64,000 nt of DNA. It comes from Misgurnus anguillicaudatus. Its lineage: Eukaryota; Chordata; Actinopteri; Cypriniformes; Cobitidae. How positions within the stretch are numbered: the stretch's first letter is position 1; each line of letters starts with the position of its first letter. The position numbers and the translations under genes are program-made. Below the pieces are notes generated by a model that saw only the letters and a list, made by a program, of their open reading frames with translations, made no database searches and had not been told where the DNA came from. The stretch covers positions 11,446,001-11,510,000 of the forward strand of contig NC_073354.2 in assembly GCF_027580225.2 (NCBI RefSeq), written 5' to 3'. This document shows, one piece after another, positions 11,397-23,667 of the stretch.

Positions 11397-12313
11397 GGGT
11401 GATTCTCACGAAACCATTGAAACACCACGGCACTAATGATTTTAGCTTTAAAATGTGTAATATAGTAACATTAAAAAGCATCAGAATTAACACAATACTG
11501 TGTTCTACCTTGCACAATGTATGATTTCAACATAAGAATTTATAATTGGAAATTTTATCTCATTTTCTGCTGAAATTCTCATTACCGCAATGTGTCCGGC
11601 TGTGTTTGAACATGCGTTATGTTGTAATTTAATCAAATTAACACAAAAATATTAAGAAAAAAAATAAATGTATGTTTTGCTAGACTACTTTAGATGACAG
11701 AAAAAATATTTACTGAATATTCATGTATAATAATAATGATGAAAAATTAGGGAAATGATGTGTCCATGCCTGATGTTATCATCCTCCGCAACACTTTTTG
11801 AGAACAGTTTAAGCACACATACAGAATTTTAATAAAGTTTGATTTTGAGTGACCAAGCACATGGACCAGATACTTCAAGATGGCTACCAGGTAAGATAAT
11901 TTTTTTACAGTTAATTTGAAATATTGTCTTGTCAGAATGCTTACATGACATTTTGATTATCATTACCGCAACAGATGCTTATTAAATGTTAATTTAATTA
12001 ATAGAAGCATAATACTTTGATTTTAAATGCATGTGCAGAATCTCCAAATTATGTTCTTTCAGGTTTGTCATGTCATTTTGAAAATATGTCAGTGTTGATG
12101 TTTTCTGACTGTTGCGGTAATGAGATTTTTTTAGGACTCATTTTTTTAATTGTTACAAAAAGTGTTAAATGATAAGTAAAAGTTTTTAAATTAATGTTCC
12201 CATTTACTCCACATTTTGTTTTTCAATGTCTGGTGGGAAAAAAGTAAATTTAAGCAAATTTTTACATTTTCATGCTTGACATGTTTAAAACCAAGTTTTC
12301 GTGAGAATCACCC
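11397..12313. mobile_element. 917-bp DNA transposon with 4-bp target duplication, copy 1
   Basis: Perfect termini GGGTGATTCTCACGAAA and TTTCGTGAGAATCACCC, flanked by ATGT (11393-11396 and 12314-12317). ATTACCGCAA motifs occur at about 11582 and 11964 and in reverse near 12114. No transposase ORF. Superfamily not assignable from termini; 4-bp duplications fit groups such as Sola, Chapaev or unclassified families. Confidence 0.9.
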
Positions 12314-12462
12314 ATGTGTGTTCTGTAAATCTGCTCTGAATTGGCACATTAAGAGGATTTAATTTGGTAAACACTCTCCTCCAAGGTTCAGTTCCGAAGC
12401 TCATGTGCCCAGTGTGCTTTAGACGGTGGACAGAGGTCATCTTAGGGACTCTGATTGGTCTA

Positions 12463-13088
12463 CACTCTCAGAAAAAAGGTACAAAAGTCATCACTGGAAT
12501 GGTACTTTTAAATAAGGTCCTAATATGTACCATTTAGAGAAAGATATGTACTTATGGGGTACCAGTATGTACTTTTGAGGTACCAATATGCACCCTTTAG
12601 GTTCCAAACAGTGGCGGCAGTGACTTCTTTTTTCAAGGGCACTCGATTTGAAGTTCGTCACAACATCGTGTGTGTGGTTCGTAATTTCAAAATATGTGTT
12701 CTGCACGTCGAGTGATCCTATTTGCATCACGTGTCTTTTCAAAATAGGTGCCTGCTACAGATGCGTCTAAAGGGTTTATGATAAAAGAGACCATCACGTT
12801 TGCCAGATACTCGCATAATTTAATGCGTAATCAGAGTTTACTGTTAAGGGAGTGTCTTGAGTGTATATTGTGAACGTAAGCGTCTCTTTTATCATAAACT
12901 GTTTTGATGCGTGTGCAGCAGGAACTTATTTTTACAAAACACGTGATGCACATGGTTCACATGACACTCCAAACACATATTTTTAATTTGCACCCCTCGG
13001 AAGAGTAGTCACGGGTTGCCACTGGTTCCAAAGTGTACTTTTTGAAAAGTAACCACCCCAGTAATAACATATGTACCTTTTTTTAGAG
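12463..13088. mobile_element. TA-type MITE interrupted by a hAT element
   Basis: TA then CACTCTCAGAAAAAAGGTAC at the left; GTACCTTTTTTTAGAG then TA at the right. The interior repeats GTACC/GTACTTTT motifs. The hAT element at 12609-13024 sits inside; removing it and one 8-bp copy restores a continuous element of about 200 bp. Confidence 0.82.
12609..13024. mobile_element. 416-bp hAT MITE with perfect 8-bp duplication
   Basis: CAGTGGCGGCAGTGAC and GTCACGGGTTGCCACTG termini; target duplication GTTCCAAA at 12601-12608 and 13025-13032. Same family as 28352-28659. Confidence 0.92.
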
Positions 13089-13520
13089 TATATGGCTACA
13101 TAGCCCTATGTTTTTTTTAACAAAATCCTACCATAACCATCATTAAAATTTGGTGTGACTAGTGGCACTTCTTTTGGCTCAGACCAGCCTCTGATGAAGC
13201 TTGTGCATTGATGAGCCCTTACACCCTGTCGCAAGTTTGTAGTTTGCTCGCTTTTGAACCACTGTTGGTAAATTCTAACTACAACTACTGCTGACCAAGT
13301 TAGATTCATAAGCTTCGATGTCTCAAATATACTGTAGCCCAGTCACCTCGTTATACTAATTTGGCCCTTGTCAAATTCTGCATTAAAGTCTTCCTGGGTT
13401 TTCATATTTACTTGCCGGTAAGTTGCGTTTACGACGTCAGGTGAATTTGAGTCATTTTTGTTGCCACAAAATGGCACTGTGCCTAAATGAATTACATTAA
13501 AACCGACCAAGGTTTGTTAA

Positions 13521-13955
13521 AGAACACCTATTTCATTGCTAAAAAACAACGTTACAGATTTGAAAAGCTCTGTGTCTCTGATTGGCCAGCTAATCTGCAC
13601 TTTGTGATTGGCCTGAATACCTCTGACGTCAGCTGGAAATGTAATGCTCCTTACCATGTTTGAAAGATTCACTCACAATGCAATGCTAACAGGAGTTAAC
13701 TTACAGGCTGTGAGTCAAAGTGGGAGGAATTATGATAATGTCATCTTGTCTACGTCAACAGGCCCAGGAAGTAAACTGTTGTCTACAATCCGTGTGTTTG
13801 TTGTAGTCCAAAAAAAGAGATTTACATTGGAGATGATAACTCGAGTCATTGTTTATTTTGGGGTTTGTACCTTTTGCATATCATTAACATGTACTAATAC
13901 ACACTTACACACCAAAAGAAAATTTTTAAATCGTGAAACGGACAATAGGTGCTCT
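13521..13955. mobile_element. 435-bp TTAA-flanked MITE
   Basis: TTAA at 13517-13520 and 13956-13959; termini AGAACACCTATTTCATTGC and GGACAATAGGTGCTCT. The 113-codon open frame across its right half is not a gene. Confidence 0.85.
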
Positions 13956-13959
13956 TTAA

Positions 13960-14805
13960 CTCTACTTACAGAAAATAAAGAATAAAGAATGACCATAAAT
14001 TTTGTTTTAATCGATTTATGATGTCACTGTAACGTTACATATTCATTGCTATATTGCAACGTTATCATATTTTGTGCAGACCTTTGTAAATAAAAAGCCT
14101 GACAACTTTTAACAACAGACATTGCATCCATTGATTCCACCATGTATTTCACTGACACCTCCCCAACTTGTGAATTCATGGCTTAAAAAAATCGTAAGTT
14201 TCGCACTCATGTTTACGACTTTGTTGTGGCATTCGTGCATGTTTATCTTGTGAATACTATATTTCCAACATGACCTGAATGCACCAAAAGTCATCAGATC
14301 TTTATTACTGCCCATATTTCTTTCACGCAACTGATTGTTTGCTTACCATTTAATCTACCCAGACCATGTTATGATGTCTTGTTCGAAGATGATCAATGAT
14401 ATTCGCTTCACCTGTGACTGGTCATAATGCTATGCACACTTGTGGTTTTACCTAGCAGAAGTTTATTAAGGCCCACCAAGTATTAAGCAATCATTGCAAT
14501 TGCAGCTTTCCATTACAAGCCATTATAAGCCTGGCTGTCCAAGTGTGTGCGTATGTGTTTATCTGTTAATCTCTAGTCTTGCTTTTTAACCTACTTGGCC
14601 CTTCTTTCTGTGTCATGGCCTTGACATATTCAAAACAAAGTTGGGTGCACAAGTCTAAAATCAATATCCATTTTAAACCATTTTAAATGAAATAAACAGG
14701 AAGTTTAAGTTGAAATATTAAAACAATAAATAAATAATAAATACCACACTTAAAAAACAAAACATGAATACTCAGGTTTGAGTTCATGCTATAGCCTGTG
14801 TCAGC
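13960..14805. other. Unassigned intergenic sequence
   Basis: AT-rich, with no coding or structured-repeat signal that I could identify. Confidence 0.5.
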
Positions 14806-15075
14806 AGTAACAACATAAACAAGCGGCTTCTGTGGTCAACACATAACATCCGGTAAACTCCGCTAAGAATAAATAACAACAAACTACTTTAAGCGTAGTT
14901 TATTTATATAACAAGCTAAATAAACAACATGTAGATTACCTAGGAAACCAAAACATTTGTTGTTTTCTATGAGGTATTTGTTCAGAGTTCAGTTTAGCAA
15001 CTAGTCAGACCATTAAACAGAAACCGGAAAGTTACGACCAGACGCGTATCGCGTCACCACACGTGCGTCCAATGA
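14806..15075. mobile_element. TATAGAC-type MITE, inverted copy
   Basis: In reverse it carries CCGGTTTCTGTTTAATGGTCTGACTAGTTGC, the CCTAGGTAATCTA block and the AAATAAACTACG block in the order of the 46063 and 33351 copies; it ends GTCTATAG at about 15089. Confidence 0.72.
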
Positions 15076-15089
15076 AATCGTCTATAGCT

Positions 15090-16209
15090 CAAGTGCCTGC
15101 TATCAGCACCAGATATGATAAGAAATTCATAAATCAGTGTTTTTTTTTCGTGTACATTTTACATTATATCTTTTTCAAACGTTATAAAACTGCAAAAACT
15201 GTATAAAGACTGTTTTAATAAAATTATTTTCTGTAGTGGTCTCAGACTTTGGGACGTAATTGTTTGTGCACATATGTTTCTCTGTTATTTCTTCTTTTCT
15301 GCCCCCTTTAAAGCTGGCATTGTTAGGAACTCTGCAGGAGTGGGAAATGTTTTTGGCGTAACTTATAACCAATCCCATCCTGATCAACACAAGCCAACAC
15401 ACTCAGATCTGGCCTCCCCAGTTTAACAGCAGCCAACTAAACAAAGATTTTATAAATAGAAGCATGAGAAAAGATATGAATTTGCCAGAAACCATAGCTG
15501 ACATTTAACTTTTTTACACTTTTATCTGTTGTAAAATTGCCAAGGATTCCCAAAGTGTGTGTAATGTTTGAGCTTTAAATTGCATGAACCCTTGACCTCC
15601 ATCTTTAAAGGTACCGTTGGTTATGGGCAGAAATGTGTTGGTTTGTGTGTGACTGCATATCTATGTGTATTCAGAAGTTTTGTGATTGGGCACAATCAAC
15701 CTCAGGTTAAACCATGATTTACAATGTGAATCATGTGGCAATGCGTGTTTCCGATGGGAAGAGAGAGTTCGAGCAGACGTTTTGTTTGACGGATTAAAAG
15801 TTGAAGTTATACAAATACACACACCACAGCAGCTCGAGCTGAATAAACACTGAAATGGGTTTCATGGTCAGTTCGCTGAATTTGATTGGCCTACAGATTG
15901 ACTTCAACCAGATGTGGCCCATGGGATCTCATTCAAGGTAAAGCAAATATCTCACACACACACAGGTTGTGTCCCACTACCCTTCTTATGAAAATATACA
16001 CTTAAATACATACGAACATAAGAACACGTGGCAATAACGGCATATAACTTAAACACACACTGAGTGACCCCCATAAAAAGACCTGATAAAACTTTTCAGT
16101 AGTGATTATAACACTGGGTATTACATAAGACTTTAAAAATACCTTATTGTGCTCATGTATGTATAGTACTGTGCAAACCCACCACCAGCTTTGTTGTTTT
16201 CGCAAAGTT
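15090..16209. other. Unassigned intergenic sequence
   Basis: No gene, RNA or clear repeat seen; a short CA-rich stretch near 15952-15964. Confidence 0.5.
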
Positions 16210-16213
16210 TTAA

Positions 16214-16550
16214 AGGACCAATATTATGCCCATTTTTCACAAGATGTAATATAAGTCTCTGGTGTGCCTAGAATGTGTCTTTGACGTTTTAGCTTAAAAT
16301 ACCCCACAGATCATTTGTTTTGGCATGTCCAAAAGCATAGCCAGTCAAGCAGTGTTTGTGGGCAGGGCCTTGTCAATGTGACATCACATTAACAAGAGAA
16401 TAAAAACAGCATGTCTAATGAGACTGCTTTGGTTTAATGGGGGTTATTAATAGTTTATTTTTTTTCATTGTAAAGTTGTTTTGTTGACACTGCACACACA
16501 TTTATGTCCAAAAACCTTGTAAAACCTTGGACTTTGCATAATATGGGCCT
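16214..16550. mobile_element. 337-bp TTAA-flanked MITE
   Basis: TTAA at 16210-16213 and 16551-16554; termini AGGACCAATATTATGCCC and TTGCATAATATGGGCCT. Related to 7800-8215 by the interior AAAATACCCCACAGATCAT block. Confidence 0.85.
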
Positions 16551-17155
16551 TTAATGACAATCCATATTTATTTTCCATTCTCTTTATTAAAAAAATGTCA
16601 GAAAAAATTGGTAAAAAATAGTCTGTAGCTGTTACTGGGACGTACCCTTCCAAAAAGTGCACTTTCGCACCTAAAAAGTTTATTTTACTACCTCAAATAG
16701 CATATTGATACCAAATGTGTAAATAGTTGTACCTAAATTGTAGTTTTTTAAAGTATTTTATTAGTTAAAATAGTATTTATTTATTTATTCATAAATATGT
16801 CCTCATTGGTGTCAAATGACCTCTGCCAATGATCTGACTTTTCTTTGTAAGCTTAGAATTTTTTTCTCTTTATTTACACTGAACGGGTAAGTCCAAAAAA
16901 GCTTCCATGTCATTCCGCCATATTGAAAAACTATAATAGCAGAGAGGGACAAAAAGCACTAGCCTATCGCAACGCGTTTTCATTCAGAACACGTGAACTA
17001 GCTGAAACGGACAAGTAGATCATTGAGTACATAAGGGCTACCGTAGTTGCAACACGCATTTGGAAAAGCGAGGTGCTAGAGAGCACTATTCATTTGAATG
17101 CAAAATACAATTTCACCACTAGATGGGGAAAATCCTACTTGCTGTCCCTTTAAGG

Positions 17156-18325
17156 CAGTGGTCTCAAACTCCCGGCCCGCGGGCCATTTGCGGCCCGCCC
17201 TCCCCCTCTCTGCGGCCCGCATTCCTTTCAAAAATATAACATAATCTGGCCTGCAGAAAGATTTTTATTCACTTTGTTTTATATTCCTTTGAGTTTTGAT
17301 TTAAACTTTCAAGTGTTTGTTCACAAAAGAGTCAAAGCATTACTTTCCAAAGTGCTCGGGAGCAGAAGTTGCGCTCCGTGGCGTGGGTCGCGTCACCCGT
17401 TGCTACGCAGCCATGAACCGCGCGCTCCGTGATGTCGATGATAACGGAATGCGTGATCGGATTTTAATTCCTCAACCGAACCTCGCGTCAATCATACCAT
17501 TGTTACCATGTAATCTGGTTCGGACTTTGTAGTGTTTGTCCAGAGAAGATTTGTTACTTCCGGGTGGATACTCAGCTGTTACTCAGAGAAGATCGAACTG
17601 CGGTGGGCTTAGTTCACATCAAGTCACAGCCTCTAATAGAGACACCGCATAGCGAGGCAGAGCCGTAGATGTAATGCAACTCATTTTAAACTACAGATAA
17701 GAAAAGAGCAGGTTAAGAAAAGAGAAAATATGAGGAGAAATGTACAGAAGATAACAGTATGTATACTGCTATAATGAAGTATAATATTATGTAGCTCACT
17801 ATTCAATTACACATAGAGCAGTATTATAATTTTTCCTGTCCAACTAGCTTATATAACATGGACTACCCATTCAAAAGTTATGGGATCACTTTCACTTACT
17901 AATATTTTCCCACATATAATAGAAAATTCATTAAAACTGAAATAACAAAGAACATAATGAAGTAAATACTATGACTGAAAACAATCCAAAATAAATCAAA
18001 ACAGAAACACTTACTGGTGGTAATCTTTTATAATAGTTTATACATTTATACAGAAATTAAATGTGTTTAGTGCAAGGTTAGGTCTTAGTTAAGACATGGT
18101 TAAGAAAAGATTTACTTAGGCTACTTTTATAAAATAATGTATATTAAAAAGATAAAACCATTGCTTATATATTTTCAAGTATTATTATACATTAAATAAT
18201 AGAAATTAAACATGACATTTACGGAAATATTGTACTTTTTTGAACTTTAAAATAGCTCTGCGGCCCTGCAGATGAAATGTCTGTCTCAAAAATGGCCACA
18301 AGCCAGTTTGAGTTTGAGACCCCTG
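17156..18325. mobile_element. 1170-bp hAT element with perfect 8-bp duplication
   Basis: CAGTGGTCTCAAACTC at the left, GAGTTTGAGACCCCTG at the right, flanked by CTTTAAGG at 17148-17155 and 18326-18333. GC-rich, GGCCCGC-repetitive left end; AT-rich core. A 71-codon open frame inside (17317-17532) shows no transposase motifs that I recognise. Confidence 0.9.
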
Positions 18326-18591
18326 CTTTAAGGGGAACTGCCCCAGTGACAGCTTGGGATCACTTTTGACCAATTTTCAGTGTACAAACAGAAAATACAG
18401 GGAAATATGTTTTAAAAGTTGTAAAAAAAAGTATTTATAACAAATTTCTTCTTTTGGAAAAAGTTAGTAATTAATGTAACCCCCTTGTTACTAAACACAT
18501 CTTAAACTTTTTTGAGAGACTGAAGATGAAGGATTTCATTTAATTTTGGTTTAAGAGAGCCTGCAGGTTCCTGCTACTGCTCAAGTGTAAC

Positions 18592-18856
18592 CCCCGTTCA
18601 GACCATCAGAGACCTTCTAACTGTGTGTCACCTGTCTCTTTAATGGAGTCGTTTCTAAACATGCGAGAACCGTCCAATCCAGTTAGTGACGAGAGACTGA
18701 TGATGTGAACTCTATTGCTTCGCTCTCTTTGGTGGTCGCAAATTTTCAACTTTGTTGCGTCGCTCATATCGCCAGAAGTCGCTAAGCTTCCATTGAAATA
18801 AATGAGATCATGTCGCTCTGCTAATGCTAGTCGCTGGTGGTCTGAACAGGGCGTAA
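18592..18856. mobile_element. ~265-bp MITE (GTTCAGACCA termini)
   Basis: CCCCGTTCAGACCATCAGAG at the left and GTCGCTGGTGGTCTGAACAG plus GGCG at the right are inverted repeats. Target duplication unclear. Confidence 0.65.
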
Positions 18857-19380
18857 GGAGAGTTCACATTAAATTAGTTTTTTTTTACTAAGTTCGGGAG
18901 GAGCATGGTAATGTAATCTAAGCAATCAGCGCAAAGGGGTGTCGCAAAGGGGAGTACTTAAGTATTTTTTCTTTCTACATAAAAGTAAATTTACAAGTAT
19001 TCGTATTTTATTATTGTATTTCTTTGGAAAACATACATTCCAAAGCATAATTTTTACTCCACTACATTTCATAATTTCAGGTTTTTGGTTTATATTTAAT
19101 ATTTAAGTACATTAAACATCTAGTTATTTTTTTTACTTTTACTATATTTATGTAATTAGGTATTAAATCAATTTTAATATGCAATATTAAAGGAATACAC
19201 AGTATGATTCTATGCTTTGGAATGTAGTGAACATTTTTAGTGAAGTAAAGTAAAAAAAATTCCTAAGACAAACACTCTGATAAAGCACAGATGCTTAGAA
19301 AAAGTAACTAAAATTCTTAAGCAGTATACACCCTGAAAGTTTTTTGCAGGATCCCTCCTCCACCCCATCGCCTCACTCTC
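18857..19380. other. AT-rich sequence with degenerate low-complexity repeats
   Basis: Contains GTAAAAGTA/ACTTAAGTA-like motifs around 18950-19300 resembling a common fish repeat; boundaries not clear. Confidence 0.35.
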
Positions 19381-20538
19381 AGGCCCTGTTTACATTAGAG
19401 CATTTGCGTTTTAAAACGGCATTTTAAAATGAAAACGATCCTCATTTATACTGCCATTTTAAAAATAATCTTCATCCAAACTATACATGACCATAAACGC
19501 ATGAAACATGACCAATCACGTAACTGGGCATGCGCTTAAAAGTGTAAAATAACTTATTACTCTAATAATAGCTTACCTTTGCAAGGTAATGTAGGTTAAT
19601 GTTGATGTTATAAACCAAACAGAAAGGTCTTTATGATTTAAAAAGGAAGCATTCCAGTGAACAGTACTAAACAGTAAAATTTGAAGCAAAAATAAATTTC
19701 AGCAAATGCAAACTTCAATCAAACATAAACTTATCTTCCCTTACCTGTCGCTGTTCAGTGTGCAATTAATTAATAAAAATTAATATGACGTTAATTTTTA
19801 AAAGTATGCGAGGTCCGGAAATAGCAAAAAGCGCAATCGGCTAAACGAGCATTAAATATTAATATGACGTTGATTTTATTGTTTTTAATTTATATTCACA
19901 AAACTTATCAACAAAACATCAATTAAAATTAAGAATCAAATTATATGAAACGAAATTCATTTTTAAGTAGCAAATACAACTTAAATTAAACTCGAAAATA
20001 ATGTCTGACCAGTTACAATTCTCCCTTCATATTGGCCTTTACAACGGAGCTATATGGCGTTTAAAATTACAGTCTATCTTTCGTAATAAGCTAACTAAAT
20101 TTAAACAAAACAACAACAACAACAACAACAACATTACAACAATATTCAAACCTAACAATACTCAAACATAAATGTAAAACAGACATTATCTATAAGGATA
20201 CATGTTAAAACAATCTGATATAGCATTTATAATAGCTGGTTGGTAGATGTTTACTATTTTTGGCAAACCTCCGTTGCAAACCTCCATTTACCTGAATAAA
20301 AATAATTTTTACTTTGAAAATGATGCGCTGTCACATAACATCAGCTGTTCAAGAGTCTGTCTATGTTCATTTACACTGCAGCGCAACGTCCGAGTTCTCA
20401 AACTAAAACAGGGTCTGCAGCGTTTGCGAACGAATCTGTTTATGAGGTTTGAAAACGGTGGTGGAGTGTAAATGAAAGGCGTAAACGTAGCAAAAGTAAC
20501 GCGTTTTAAAGATAAACGCATTAATGTAAACATAGCCT
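19381..20538. mobile_element. ~1.16-kb non-autonomous element (GTTTACATTA termini)
   Basis: AGGCCCTGTTTACATTAGAG with CGTTTTAAAACG at the left and CGCGTTTTAAAG with GCATTAATGTAAACATAGCC at the right are inverted repeats. CTCAG flanks both ends. Contains an (AAC)8 tract at 20108-20132. No transposase motif. Confidence 0.7.
20108..20132. repeat. (AAC)n microsatellite
   Basis: About eight CAA/AAC units inside the preceding element. Confidence 0.9.
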
Positions 20539-20547
20539 CAGCTAGTA

Positions 20548-21475
20548 CACTGAAAAAATGATTCATTGAATTTAATCAATTTTTTAAGGTAAGTGGTTGC
20601 AATCAATTTATTTAAGCTACATTTAAACAAAAAAGATTAGTAAAGTAAAATAAAATATAAAACTTTGTTTAATGTAGCTTAAATAAATTGATTGCAACCA
20701 CTTACCTTAAAAAAATTGATTAAAGGAATAGTCTACTCATTTTCAATATTAAAATATGTTATTACCTTAACTAAGAATTGTTGATGCATCCCTCTATCAT
20801 CTGTGTGTGTGCACGTAAGCGCTGGAGCACGCTGCGATGCTTCGATAGCATTTAGCTTAGCCCCATTCATTCAATGGTACCATTTAGAGATAAAGTTAGA
20901 AGTGACCAAACACATCAACGTTTTTCCTATTTAAGACGAGTAGTTATACGAGCAAGTTTGGTGGTACAAAATAAAACGTAGCGCTTTTCTAAGCGGATTT
21001 AAAAGAGGAACTATATTGTATGGCGTAATAGCACTTTTGGGAGTACTTCGACTCGCCTGAAAAGTCCGCTCCCCTTCTCACTCTCATAATGGGAGAGGGA
21101 GGGTGTTACTGCGCCGCGTCGAAGTACTCCCAAAGGTGCTATTACGCCATAAAATATAGTTCCTCTTTTAAATCCGCGTAGAAAAGCGCTACGTTTTATT
21201 TTGTACCTCCAAACTTGCTCGTATAACTACTCGTCTTAAATAGGAAAAACGTTGATGTGTTTGGTCACTTCTAACTTTATCTCTAAATGGTACAATTGAA
21301 TGAATGGGGCTAAGCTAAATGCTATCGAAGCGTCGCAGCGCGCTCCAGCGCTTACGTGCACACACACAGATGATAGAGGGATGTATCAACAATTCTTAGT
21401 TAAGGTAATAACATATTTTAATATTGAAAATGAGTAGACTATTCCTTTAAATTCAATGAATCTTTTTTTTCAGTG
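20548..21475. mobile_element. TA-type palindromic MITE split by a foldback
   Basis: TA (20546-20547) then CACTGAAAAAATGATTCATT at the left; AATGAATCTTTTTTTTCAGTG then TA at the right. Inner arms GGTAAGTGGTTGCAATCAAT and its complement pair around 20640. The element is interrupted at an internal TTAA by the 723-bp foldback at 20724-21446. Confidence 0.9.
20724..21446. mobile_element. 723-bp near-perfect foldback with TTAA duplication
   Basis: TTAA at 20720-20723 and 21447-21450; termini AGGAATAGTCTACTCATTTT and its complement. Arms span about 330 bp each around a GC-rich centre near 21070-21110; over a 108-bp stretch compared by eye there are four mismatches. No coding capacity. Confidence 0.93.
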
Positions 21476-21692
21476 TACATCTATCCCAGTTACACAAGAC
21501 AGCAAGTCAAATATGCTATCTAATTCCCTAATGATTACATGTTAATGCGAATTCGTAAAAAACTTGACACTTTAACTTATAATTTTTTTGTAGTTTTTTA
21601 ATGCTGCATACAAATTTGTTTTCTGGTTGTTTTCTAATAAAGAGATTAGACATTATACCATTGCAAGAACAACAAATCTAATTGTGGCCTAA

Positions 21693-22138
21693 TGCTGCGT
21701 TCACACCAGCCGTGGTAGAGGCTCAAGCAGGAGTGATTTTAATGTTAAGTCAATGTGAAGACAGGTTGGAGGTCTCGCGTCGTGAATGAGGCGTTTAGCG
21801 CGGCGCGGTAGATGCGATTCCATCTCATTCGCGCGTCTAGTTTGCGCAAATGGTGCGAATTGAGCCGTGCCACGGGAAAAATTTTAACTTTGGTGAAAAA
21901 ACGCGCCGTGTTAACCAATCAGGAGCTTGCTCTAGTAGTGACGTGATTATAGGAAGCGAGCAGATTCGCAGGAGCCTCTCCCATGACGCAAATCTCCGTG
22001 TGAATGTCTCGATGACTAGAAATTCACACGCGGCTTTCACGCGTGAATGAAGCGAGTAAATTCAAAACGTTCAAGCAGCAAACTAGACGCGGCACACACA
22101 AATTTGACGCCTCAAACGCGGCTGGTGTGAACTCACAG
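21693..22138. mobile_element. ~446-bp MITE (GCGTTCACACCAGCCG termini)
   Basis: TGCGTTCACACCAGCCGTGG at the left and CGGCTGGTGTGAACTCACAG at the right are inverted repeats. Interior rich in CGCG motifs. Open frames on both strands here are mirror artefacts. Confidence 0.75.
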
Positions 22139-23667
22139 TAAAACTTTTGCTCAGCACTGTAGAGTACAATGTGTATAATATGAAGAATTTACAACTCGGA
22201 TGTCAGGGTGGGATGTATTTTGATATAATGACCTGACTGTATATTATAGTTAATTATACTGGTTACACTGATGGATGTGCATTTAAATTTAGGTTTAATG
22301 GAGGAAATCAGGATTCCAAGTCATAACAGGCTGTCCTGTTTTTGCCAAACCTCAAAATCCAGACCACAGGATAGGTTTCCAATGTGTAGTAATATACAAA
22401 TTATTCATTTACCCTCATTAAGGTTACAATATTTGGACCTGTGAACATTTGAACGTAATGTTCAAAGAGCTGTAAAACACTTTTCCTAAATAATGTTCCT
22501 TGGAAACCTTACCACGCCCTTTATCTTACTCTCTCCTCTTTCGCTCTGTCATTGTGAACTTTGCGAATTTCTTTTATCACTGTTTGCTTTATGATCCAGG
22601 CTATAATTGATTGCTCCCTGTGAGTCTGCCCAAAGTCACTCCATGAACATAAACAACTAATAAAGTAAAACATGTGCTTGCCTCTCCTCCCACTAAAACC
22701 ACACCAAACGTTGCCGTGTCACGTGGCATCATGGATGCAGGCCTGGGAAACAAACCACAACACATACACACCCACAATCGCATTCACACACAAACGCTGC
22801 AGATGTCTGCAAATAAAAACACTTTTGTGTACACAGCAGAGCAGAATGTTCAAACTTCTCTTGCCTGTAATTTTTCTCTTTAGGCAAATACTGTATGAAC
22901 ATACAGTACTGTACACATGTACACACAGGGAGATCGAGAGCCAGCAGGACCATGCTGTTTTCATTAGCGCCCTGTGCGTTTTATTGCCCAAATCGTTCTG
23001 CTATGGTCAGGAATCTGATCCAAGCCCCAAACAGAAACCATGGCAACCCATTTTTGTGGGAATTCTTTTGCATGCCCCCTGTACACACTTACACACACAT
23101 ACATATAGTCACTCACTGGAGTGACTTCATATATTTTCTCTGACCTTAAAAAACTGAAAACGTATTACTTGGGCAAAAGGCCAGAGTGCCTTTACTGTAC
23201 TGTACATTTTATCCCTTATATTATTTAATCCTTGTCAAATGAATGAAATAAGCATACAAACCTCAGTATTTTAGTAAGGACAGAGGGGCTGTTTTTAATA
23301 CACCTGGTATTAAGATGCGTTTTCGTCGATCGGAAGTGGTTGACGCTAAAGACAGGTGTAAACAGGGTGTAAAACGTTTCGACCACATTCAGAGGTAGGT
23401 GAAAACACTTTCGACCGGATTGCTTTTGTGGTCTAAACGCGCATGTGGTTGAATGTGTTCGAACAGCCACAAGAAACCGCCTATTTTTCGCTTATTTACA
23501 GTATCTAATGTGATGTACCGAGCACAATGTCTTACATCGTTTCTGATTTCTAGCGCAAACAAACAGTGTACAGCGCTATCTTTAGGCTTTCATTGATAAA
23601 ACTAAAGCAGCTCCTCTCCGCGTCTTTTTTAATTAGTTTCATTTTGCGGGCATGTGGAAGTTGCGCA
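22139..23667. other. Unassigned intergenic sequence
   Basis: CA-rich patches near 22758-22790 and 23088-23105. A repeat-like segment at 23276-23470 (GGTGTAAACAGGGTGTAAAACG) looks like a common fish MITE but its ends are unclear. The 150-codon plus-strand open frame at 22672-23124 has overlapping open frames on both strands and no family resemblance, so it is not called. Confidence 0.45.

Noticed and set aside
17317..17532. Possible transposase fragment in the hAT element
   Set aside because: The 71-codon frame has no zinc finger or hAT dimerisation motif that I can recognise.
22672..23124. 150-codon plus-strand open frame with overlapping frames on both strands
   Set aside because: Composition is CA-rich and histidine-rich, several frames are open at once, and no family pattern is present.
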